Below are positions 1 through 8,180 of a DNA stretch of 20,717 nucleotides, piece after piece. This DNA comes from Symbiodinium natans (Eukaryota > Sar > Dinophyceae > Suessiales > Symbiodiniaceae). The notes below the pieces were generated by a model. That model was not told where the DNA came from. It did no database searches and worked only from the letters and a program-made list of their open reading frames with translations. The stretch spans positions 215,501 through 236,217 of the forward strand of contig CAJNDS010000083.1 in NCBI GenBank assembly GCA_905221605.1, given 5' to 3'. The translations under genes were made by a program, and so were the position numbers. The first letter of the stretch is position 1, and the number at the start of each line of letters is the position of its first letter.

Positions 1-47
1 TGTGTCACAAGCCCATAGATTTCGGGATCGTGGGCTAAACCTTTAAG
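1..47. repeat. Direct repeat, copy 1 (with copy 2 at 345-391)
   Basis: The first 47 bases recur exactly at 345-391. The repeat begins TGTGTCACAAGCCCATAG and ends at AACCTTTAAG. The two copies bracket the fold-back block at 57-258, so that block may have been inserted into, or duplicated together with, this sequence. No coding content is seen. Confidence 0.85.
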
Positions 48-56
48 ATTCAATCG

Positions 57-258
57 CGGGCCCGATTGAAAAACGATTGAAACGATTGAAATTCAATCGG
101 AGACCGGATTGAAGATTGAAGATTCCCGGAAAGCTTTTTTCTGGGAATCTTCAATCTTCAATCTTCAATCCGGCCCCCGATTGAACTTCAATCGTTCAAT
201 CGTTTTTCAATCGGGCCCCCGATTGAATTTCAATCGTTTCAATCGTTTTTCAATCGGG
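57..258. repeat. Fold-back inverted repeat rich in ATTGAA/TTCAAT
   Basis: The left arm (about 57-127) and the right arm (about 143-220) are near-perfect reverse complements separated by a loop of about 15 nt (128-142). Both arms are built from GATTGAA/TTCAATC units joined by GGGCCC or CCGG. A further partial palindrome of the same units follows at 217-258. The DNA could fold into a hairpin of roughly 70 bp. It looks like a fold-back or palindromic satellite unit. No protein is encoded. Confidence 0.8.
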
Positions 259-344
259 TTCACGTCTTGTAAAGTCTCAGTTTTAGCTTTCGTGACGTCG
301 CTATAAAGTCTCAGAAGTAAATTTCGTGACGTCGCTCAAGGTCA

Positions 345-391
345 TGTGTCACAAGCCCATAGATTTCGGGATCGTGGGCTAAACCTTTAAG
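345..391. repeat. Direct repeat, copy 2
   Basis: Exact second copy of bases 1-47. After it the sequence diverges into the telomere-like tandem repeat. Confidence 0.85.
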
Positions 392-700
392 CCCTGTAGG
401 CTATACGGTTAAGGTTTAAAGGTTTAGGGTTGAAATGTTCAACAGTAAGCCCATAGAGTTTAAACCTTAAGGGTCCTAAACGCTTAACCTTTGAACCTTA
501 ACCCTATAGCCTATAGGGCTTACAGGTTAAGTGTTTAGGCACGGTTAAGGTTTAGAGGTTTAGGGTTGAAAAGTTCAACAGTAAGCCCATAGAGTTTAAA
601 CCTTAAGGGTCCTAAACGCTCAACCTTTAAACCCTATAGGCCATAGGGTTAAGGTTGAAAGGCTTAGGGTTTAAGATTTGGCATTAAAACACAAGCCCAT
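392..700. repeat. Tandem, telomere-like degenerate repeats
   Basis: Two units of about 92 bp, starting at about 406 and 542 (period about 136), are nearly identical. They contain GGTTTAGGGTTGAAA followed by AGTAAGCCCATAGAG and the opposing strand form AACCTTAAGGGTCC. The words TTTAGGG and CCCTA resemble the TTTAGGG telomere repeat used by plants and dinoflagellates but do not form a clean array. The same AGCCCATAG word also occurs in the 47-bp direct repeats. Nothing coding is seen. Confidence 0.7.
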
Positions 701-1146
701 AGGTAGCAGATATATATATATATATATATATACATAAACATCTACATTTTTTTGCGGCGCATTCTACATATTCTATGTATCCTTTATTCTTTATCTGTCC
801 GTTTATATACCCTAAGTTCTCATTAAAGAGTCGGGCCGTTGGGAATGTTTACATAAATTAATGAGCAAATTAGTGTATATATGTAAATAAATAAATAAAT
901 ATATATATATATATATATATATATGCAAATATGTATATGTATTTGTATATGTATTTGTATATGTATTTGTATATACATATACATATAATACTTGATTTCC
1001 GGATGAAAATCTATCCTTATTCGTTCGCAAGATAGAAAGAATAGATTCATGATGAGATACTTTCGCAAATCGGACCTCTTTTTTTTCATCGATCGGTTTC
1101 GACGGGGAGTGCCGAAGCCCTGCGCCAACAGCCCATCCAGGTCCAG
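701..1146. repeat. AT-rich region with (AT)n and ATGTATTTGTAT microsatellites
   Basis: An (AT)n tract lies at about 710-732 and a longer one at about 897-924, preceded by (AAAT)n. A 12-base unit TTGTATATGTAT repeats about three times near 942-972. Overlapping minus-strand ORFs here are poly-Tyr/Ile/Thr artefacts of these repeats. The stretch 990-1146 is ordinary sequence with no recognisable gene. Confidence 0.8.
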
Positions 1147-1383
1147 ATGGGCCCTGACGCTTTAAAGGCCTTAGATACTCCGATGCAGTCATTTGCCAAG
1201 ATGCTCCTTGTCGCCCTCGCCCTCGTGTCCCGTCAGGTGCTGGGGAGCCACCAACATACCCTCTATGAGGCTGAGAGGCTACTGAATGGAAAGTACACAC
1301 AAGGCTTCAAAGCCAATGGCATGGAGGGGTCCTTCTTGGCATGGGGTATCTGCTCGACTAGAGTCAAAGGGGCCATAGCCTGA
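1147..1383 (+). CDS. Doubtful small ORF with a signal-peptide-like stretch
   Basis: This 78-codon ATG-to-TGA ORF contains MLLVALALVSRQVLGS at residues 19-34, which resembles the hydrophobic core and cleavage region of a secretory signal. A polar tail (HTLYEAERLL...) follows. It sits upstream of the kinase array on the same strand. I recognise no family. It could be the first exon of a spliced secreted protein, a gene remnant or chance. The sequence between its stop and 1555 has no convincing continuation. Confidence 0.25.
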   Translation: MGPDALKALDTPMQSFAKMLLVALALVSRQVLGSHQHTLYEAERLLNGKYTQGFKANGMEGSFLAWGICSTRVKGAIA

Positions 1384-1590
1384 TTTTGACACCACTTCGG
1401 CATTCAGCGGCCACAGCTTTGGCCACCTTGTGCACTTTATTTGCATCAGGTCGGTTGGAAGACGCGAACATTGGTGAGCTTTTGCGTGTTTCCCCCGGCT
1501 CTGTGGCAAACATGTTGTGCATGTTGACTTCTTGGACCAGTTGGACAGGTTGTAGCTGCTGTCTCACGGCTGTTGTTTCTTGGTCGATTT

Positions 1591-1592
1591 AG
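1591..1592 (+). promoter_or_regulatory. Candidate trans-splice (spliced leader) acceptor of kinase copy 1
   Basis: A T-rich tract (TGTTTCTTGGTCGATTT) ends in AG|G 68 bases upstream of the ATG. Dinoflagellate mRNAs receive a spliced leader in trans at such AG sites. The equivalent in unit 2 is at 4007-4008. The site is inferred from pattern and position only. Confidence 0.35.
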
Positions 1593-1660
1593 GTCCAGGA
1601 ACGAGTAGTTGGAGGCCGGTAGCCCTGTAGTTTGAAAGCCCTTACTGGCCGTCGGCAGCT

Positions 1661-3236
1661 ATGAGCAGCATCGAGACCAGCTTCATGGAGCCAGTGAAAG
1701 TGATCTCGCCGTTCGTGCCACAAACTTCAATCAGCACATGTGATGCTGAAGGCCCAGTGGAGCGTGCGATTTCAAGTTCCACAGCTTGCAGCAGTGAGGA
1801 TGATTCCTGCGTGAAGCGGCAACGGCTTTGGGCTCGCGCTATGGACTCTCGCTGGAAGCTGTCCCGGAAGGATCTTCAGATGAAGCGGGAGCTCAGTCGA
1901 ACCCTGAAAAGCACACTGTACCAGGCAAGCTGGCAGGGTGTGGATGTGGTGGTGAAATGTGCTGGGTTGCATGACGACGTCATGTCACAACAGGTGCAGT
2001 CGAGCGCTTAGTTGCTTAGTGATGTGGGGGTGCTGGTGCCTTTGTGTGCCTCTTTGTCTTGACCAACTGTGTGGCTGCAGAGGTCGAACCACGATCCACA
2101 GACCTCCCTCGCACGATTCCCGAGCGACGCGGAGGACAAGGAAATTACAGACGAGCTCTTGCACGAGACTACTCAATCATTAGCCTGCCTTTGATCTTGC
2201 TTGTAGCTTCGCTAAACGAAAAACGCGTTGATGTGCACGAATCTATACGGCTCATCCGAGGAAATCGACCTTCTGTCGTCTCTGCGGCATCCGGACCTTG
2301 TCATGTTTCTCGGGGCTTGTCTAGATCAGCAGCTGCCAACTATGAGCCTTCAGCTGATTTCATCACACTTGTCGTCTTCTTGTCGCCACATGGGCCGCAA
2401 AACGCAGCGTGGCCAGGAAGTGTGACCATGTGGTTTTTCCAGGTGCGTCACGGAGTTCTTGCCGGGTGGTGACCTGGAGCGCTACTTCATGGCCCAGCGG
2501 AAGAAGCATGATGTGGCCATCTGGCGGCCTGGCTTCCAGCAGGTGCCTGCCTCTCAAAGAATCTATTGGGCGTTTTTTTTTTTTTGCGGGTTTTGAGTGC
2601 AGGTGCTGCAGTGGAGCTTCAGCGTGGGGCGGGCCCTGAACTTCTTGCACGACCGCGGAGTTGTGCACCGAGACCTGAAGCCGTTGAACCTGCTGCTGAC
2701 AAAGCACCTGGAAGTCAAGGTTTCTGACTTCGGCATCAGCAAGCTGATGAGCCGAGAAGGAGACGGATCCGAAGTTTATTCCATGACCGGCGGAGTTGGT
2801 AGTTGGCGATACATGGCACCGGAGGTGGTGCGGCACCAGGCGTATGATGAGAAGGTGCAACAAATTGCAACAACATGTCGCAACATTCACGTTCACAAAT
2901 CTGTGTTCAGGGCGCATGCGTCCTGTGATTCCACGCAACACTCCTTGGTCTCGGCAGGTGGACATCTATGCCTTTGGCCTTATCATGTACTTCATGAGTT
3001 CCGGAAGGGCTCCCTTCCATCAGCTGGGTCTTGATCCGGAGGTCATCTTGCAGCAGTACTGTCAAGGCAAAGAGCCACGACCGATGGCGCTGGACTGCCA
3101 CACCAAGCTGCGCCCCTTGATGACCGCTGCATGGCACGTGAACCCTAGTGAGCGGCCCACTGCCACAGACATGTTGGAGAGCTTAGATCTTATTGCGCAC
3201 AGCAAATCGTCCTGCGCACCATGCGCCCAGATGTAG
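1661..3236 (+). CDS. TKL-like Ser/Thr protein kinase, copy 1 (six exons)
   Basis: Proposed exons are 1661-1993, 2081-2164, 2261-2343, 2443-2542, 2603-2854 and 2958-3236, which join in frame to a 376-aa protein. The N-terminal 85 residues are Ser/Thr-rich and unlike known domains. The kinase domain has the ATP-site lysine in VVVK (K99), the alpha-C glutamate in HEIDLL (E140, across intron 2), HRDLKPLN (H222-N229), DFG (242-244), GSWRYMAPE ending at E274, and VDIYAFG (285-291). [13 protein letters not shown] and EFLPGGDL are typical of TKL/MAPKKK-like kinases. The usual GxGxxG loop is not visible: [15 protein letters not shown] stands in its place. Activity is therefore probable but not certain. 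Introns 1, 4 and 5 are GT-AG; introns 2 and 3 fit best as GA-AG. All acceptors end in AG. The substrate is unknown. Confidence 0.88.
2165..2260 (+). other. Proposed GA-AG intron 2 of kinase copy 1
   Basis: Removing 96 bases from GAGACT to CCGAG joins LLH to [11 protein letters not shown] and restores the kinase alpha-C helix in frame. No GT donor fits. Using the nearby GAGCTC as donor would also keep frame but would remove ELLH. Non-canonical GA and GC donors are known in dinoflagellates. The identical arrangement is at 4581-4676 in copy 2. Confidence 0.65.
2344..2442 (+). other. Proposed GA-AG intron 3 of kinase copy 1
   Basis: Removing 99 bases from GAGCCT to TTCCAG, with the exon resuming at GTGCGTC, gives [15 protein letters not shown]. 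That is the expected subdomain IV-V sequence of a TKL kinase. The split codon is AT|G. No GT donor restores it. Copy 2 has the same intron at 4760-4858. Confidence 0.7.
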
Positions 3237-3971
3237 CGCCCGCATGCTTTGCTGACCTTTGCTGCAGCATGCTTCGCTACATGTTTTGCGCGGCTTGCTC
3301 CGCTTTCCCAAATTTCCAGCAGCGTTCCGGGTGGAGATGCAGCGTTGTCAGCGTTGACGCTGTCCCTGCTCCAGCCAACTGCTCGCACAGCACGGGCCAC
3401 TGCAAAATGCATGAGCCTCAAGATTTGAAGTTTTGAAAGTACCAGATTCAATATGCATGACCTGTATAGCCTGTAAAGCACAAACTGTCTGTTTTTCAGA
3501 AGTGTCCCGGTGTTCTTTAGTAGAGCACACAGGGCACAGCGCGGGGTTCACGTGCACTTCGACCTCGTCCCTGCGGCGAACAGCGAGATGTCCACTGGGC
3601 CTTTGCGTTCCTGCGACCCGCGACCGTGCCCTCAAGCATCCAACAGCATCTGACACCGCACTTTGAAGACCGATCGGGAACATCCGACAAGCTGACGCAT
3701 CTCCTTGCAAAACGCTGCTTGGGTGTCGGTCGTTGGTCCACTTCCCAAAACTAATTAAGAGTTTTTTCCCACTGCTTCATCCAGTGCCGTTGTGAAGAAG
3801 CTGCACGGAGGCAGTGAAGCATCCAAAGTTGCAACAAAGGGCTTCTCGAAGGACATTCGAAAGTCAAGCATGGGAGCCATGTGTGCCGCCCAGTCAGAAA
3901 GTCAACTGCTTCTGGTCCGATGCTGCCCGCCACGACAGAGCCCAGCACGCGCCAGCCGTGACAAACTGTGA
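3237..3971. other. 3' flank and spacer between the kinase copies
   Basis: No gene is recognised in this 735-bp stretch. It carries the 3' untranslated and intergenic part of duplication unit 1. Short ORFs on both strands are not kept intact between the two units (an 18-base deletion and a T-run change break them), so they are unlikely to be genes. The unit junction lies near 3953-3971. Confidence 0.7.
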
Positions 3972-4076
3972 CTGCTGTCTCGCGGCTGTTGTTTCTTGGT
4001 CGCTTTAGGTCCAGGAACGAGTAGTTGGAGGCCGGTAGCCCTGTAGTTTGAAAGCCCTTACTGGCCGTCGGCAGCT

Positions 4077-5652
4077 ATGAGCAGCATCGAGACCAGCTTC
4101 ATGGAGCCAGTGAAAGTGATCTCGCCGTTCGTGCCACAAACTTCAATCAGCACATGTGATGCTGAAGGCCCAGTGGAGCGTGCGATTTCAAGTTCCACGA
4201 CTTGCAGCAGTGAGGATGATTCCTGCGTGAAGCGGCAACGGCTTTGGGCTCGCGCCATGGACTCTCGCTGGAAGCTGTCCCGGAAGGATCTTCAGATGAA
4301 GCGGGAGCTCAGTCGAACCCTGAAAAGCACACTGTACCAGGCAAGCTGGCAGGGTGTGGATGTGGTGGTGAAATGTGCTGGGTTGCATGACGACGTCATG
4401 TCACAACAGGTGCAGTCGAGCGCTTAGTTGCTTAGTTATGTGGGGGTGCTGGTGCCTCTATGTGCCTCTTTGTCTTGGCCAACTGTGTGGCTGCAGAGGT
4501 CGAATCACGATCCACAGACCTCCCTCGCACGATTCCCGAGCGACGCGGAGGACAAGGAAATTACAGACGAGCTCTTGCACGAGACTACTCAATCATTAGC
4601 CTGCCTTTGATCTTGCTTGTAGCTTCGCTAAACGAAAAACGCGTTGATGTGCACGAATCTATACGGCTCATCCGAGGAAATCGACCTTCTGTCGTCTCTG
4701 CGGCATCCGGACCTTGTCATGTTTCTCGGGGCTTGTCTAGATCAGCAGCTGCCAACTATGAGCCTTCAGCTGATTTCATCACACTTGTCGTCTTCTTGTC
4801 GCCACATGGGCCGCAAAACGCAGCGTGGCCAGGAAGTGTGACCATGTGGTTTTTCCAGGTGCGTCACGGAGTTCTTGCCGGGTGGTGACCTGGAGCGCTA
4901 CTTCATGGCCCAGCGGAAGAAGCATGATGTGGCCATCTGGCGGCCTGGCTTCCAGCAGGTGCCTGCCTCTCAAAGAATCTATTGGGCGTTTTTTTTTTTT
5001 TGCGGGTTTTGAGTGCAGGTGCTGCAGTGGAGCTTCAGCGTGGGGCGGGCCCTGAACTTCTTGCACGACCGCGGAGTTGTGCACCGAGACCTGAAGCCGT
5101 TGAACCTGCTGCTGACAAAGCACCTGGAAGTCAAGGTTTCTGACTTCGGCATCAGCAAGCTGATGAGCCGAGAAGGAGACGGATCCGAAGTTTATTCCAT
5201 GACCGGCGGAGTTGGTAGTTGGCGATACATGGCACCGGAGGTGGTGCGGCACCAGGCGTATGATGAGAAGGTGCAACAAATTGCAACAACATGTCGCAAC
5301 ATTCACGTTCACAAATCTGTGTTCAGGGCGCATGCGTCCTGTGATTCCACGCAACACTCCTTGGTCTCGGCAGGTGGACATCTATGCCTTTGGCCTTATC
5401 ATGTACTTCATGAGTTCCGGAAGGGCTCCCTTCCATCAGCTGGGTCTTGATCCGGAGGTCATCTTGCAGCAGTACTGTCAAGGCAAAGAGCCACGACCGA
5501 TGGCGCTGGACTGCCACACCAAGCTGCGCCCCTTGATGACCGCTGCATGGCACGTGAACCCTAGTGAGCGGCCCACTGCCACAGACATGTTGGAGAGCTT
5601 AGATCTTATTGCGCACAGCAAATCGTCCTGCGCACCATGCGCCCAGATGTAG
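4077..5652 (+). CDS. TKL-like Ser/Thr protein kinase, copy 2 (six exons)
   Basis: Exons by homology to copy 1 are 4077-4409, 4497-4580, 4677-4759, 4859-4958, 5019-5270 and 5374-5652, giving 376 aa. The protein differs from copy 1 only at residue 42 (Thr instead of Ala); other exon changes are silent. [14 protein letters not shown] and VDIYAFG are all preserved, and so are the five introns, including the two GA-AG ones. The stretch from about 4506 to 5704 appears identical to copy 1, introns included. A candidate trans-splice acceptor (CGCTTTAG|G) lies at 4007-4008. The gene looks as intact as copy 1, with the same uncertainty about its glycine-poor nucleotide loop. Confidence 0.88.
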
Positions 5653-6346
5653 CGCCCGCATGCTTTGCTGACCTTTGCTGCAGCATGCTTCGCTACATGT
5701 TTTGTGCGGCTTGCTCCGCTTTCCCAAATTTCCAGCAGCGTTCCGGGTGGAGATGCAGCGTTGTCAGCGTTGACGCTGTCCCTGCTCCAGCCAACTGCTC
5801 GCACAGCACGGGCCACTGCAAAATGCATGAGCCTCAAGATTTGAAGTTTTGAAAGTACCAGATTCAATATGCATGACCTGTATAGCCTGTAAAGCACAAA
5901 CTGTCTGTTTTTCAGAAGTGTCCCGGTGTTCTTTAGTAGAGCACACAGGGCACAGTGCGGGCTCGTCCCTGCGGCGAACAGCGAGATGTCCACTGGGCCT
6001 TTGCGTTCCTGCGACCCGCGACCATGCCCTCAAGCATCCAACAGCATCTGACACCGCACTTTGAAGACCGATCGGGAACATCCGACAAGCTGACGCATCT
6101 CCTTGCAAAACGCTGCTTGGGTGTCGGTCGTTGGTCCACTTCCCAAAACTAATTAAGAGTTTTTTTCCCACTGCTTCATCCAGTGCCGTTGTGAAGAAGC
6201 TGCACGGAGGCAGTGAAGCATCCAAAGTTGCAACAAAGGGCTTCTCGAAGGACATTCGAAAGTCAAGCATGGGAGCCATGTGTGCCGCCCAGTCAGAAAG
6301 TCAACTGCTTCTGGTCAGATGCTGCCCGCCACGACAGAGCCCAGCA
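5653..6346. other. 3' flank of kinase copy 2
   Basis: Homologous to 3237-3947 and equally without a recognisable gene. A 171-codon minus-strand ORF here (5764-6279) is not conserved in unit 1, because indels break it. I treat it as chance. Confidence 0.7.
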
Positions 6347-6449
6347 ATGGGAGTTTCCCAAAGCTTGGGGCCTTTGTTGGGTACCCAAAATTAGTGCGGA
6401 ACCAACGGCTGGGGGACCCCCAATTTTGGACATCCACACATGCCAAGCA
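6347..6449. mobile_element. 103-bp palindrome-rich insertion, MITE-like
   Basis: Present only in duplication unit 2, between AGCA (6343-6346) and AGCA (6446-6449), where unit 1 has an uninterrupted AGCACGCGC. The 4-base direct repeat fits a target-site duplication. The insert contains the perfect palindrome TTGGGTACCCAA and an 8-bp inverted repeat CCAAAATT/AATTTTGG. It has no coding capacity. A small non-autonomous element is the simplest reading, but it has no clear terminal inverted repeats. Confidence 0.55.
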
Positions 6450-6892
6450 CGCGCATGAGCATTCATGTCAGTTCGCAGCTCGCCAAGGACATCAACCCAA
6501 GGACTGCGAGACACTAACACTGCCATGTCCTCAGATGGAAGTGTGCGCATCTTGCAGTCTGGAGTATGCGAGGAAGTTATGACACAAGTGCCTGTCCTTG
6601 CGCGTGCAGAGACAAGAAGATTCATGACAAAACATGCGGATCCTGACACTGGGCTGTGTAGAAGGGTGGCGTGATGCCTGGTCCTCAAAAGAACATGGTG
6701 TCACCAAGACTGGGGCTGCCATCAGGCAGCTCATCGGCCCAGTGCTAAGCCCCTGTGGGCCAGATGTGGTGGCATACTTGGGGGCGCTCTGACTTAAAAA
6801 GCCTACCTACTATCCCGTATAACACCTCTTATAAGGCTCACTACTAAGTAGACTCGCTAAGTCAAGCTAGCGTCCAAATAGTAGCGTATCGA
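6450..6892. other. Unassigned sequence between the kinase array and the simple repeat
   Basis: Only short overlapping ORFs are present, none with recognisable motifs. The last 100 bases (from about 6790) become AT-richer with CTACTAAGTAG-like words and grade into GTA/GTC triplets. I see no tRNA, promoter or conserved element. Confidence 0.5.
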
Positions 6893-7853
<961 letters not shown>

Positions 7854-7904
7854 AAGCACTACCAGCTCAAGCCGCCCGCGCATGGTAGCTGTCGAACCGG
7901 CCAA

Positions 7905-7941
7905 GGCCCCGAACTTCATCTCTTTAACAGTTCTCGGGGCC
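7905..7941 (+). other. 5' leader hairpin
   Basis: GGCCCCGAAC (7905-7914) pairs with GTTCTCGGGGCC (7930-7941) across a 15-nt loop, with two unpaired bases on the right arm. It lies in the presumed 5' leader of the LINE, 240 bases before the first ATG. It lacks the core of the 13 other hairpins. Confidence 0.45.
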
Positions 7942-8180
7942 CTCTAACATCTCAAGGCTTTCTAGCTCTTGCCAGCTGATGGTCACTTGGAGGCTTTAGC
8001 CTCTTGCAATTGAGATTCTGCCGCAGACAGCATATCCACGAGCTGGCCCGGTCCCAATTCCGGGGGGAGAACTTAGATCGTCTTAGACTGCATCTTTCGC
8101 TCCTAAGTGTGAGGGTTCTCGTCTTTCCGCAGGACGAGGGGAGTCTGATCGTGCTTCGGCACTTCAGGCAAAACAAGCGG

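Larger units (their letters stand above)
1556..3953 (+). repeat. Tandem segmental duplication, unit 1
   Basis: Bases 1556-3953 match 3972-6456 at a constant offset of 2,416 bases through the gene, with only about a dozen substitutions seen by eye. Unit 2 lacks 18 bases found in unit 1 near 3545-3570, has one extra T in the run near 3766, and carries a 103-bp insert near its end. The unit contains one complete kinase gene with about 100 bases of 5' flank and about 700 bases of 3' flank. Same-strand tandem gene arrays are typical of dinoflagellates. Confidence 0.95.
3972..6456 (+). repeat. Tandem segmental duplication, unit 2
   Basis: Second copy of the 2.4-kb unit. It starts at CTGCTGTCTC, as at 1556. 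It ends with the word AGCACGCGC shared with unit 1, but in this unit that word is split from the rest by the insert at 6347-6449. Confidence 0.93.

Noticed and set aside
1614-1638. CCGGTAGCC... resembling the start of the dinoflagellate spliced leader (a relict leader from mRNA recycling)
   Set aside because: Only partial identity after CCG-TAGCC, and the gene keeps its introns, which argues against a retrocopy.
2363-2965. 200-codon minus-strand ORF, repeated at 4779-5381
   Set aside because: It is antisense to kinase exons and is identical in both copies only because the DNA is identical. It has no recognisable motif.
5764-6279. 171-codon minus-strand ORF in the 3' flank of kinase copy 2
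   Set aside because: Broken by indels in the duplicate unit 1 and without recognisable domains.
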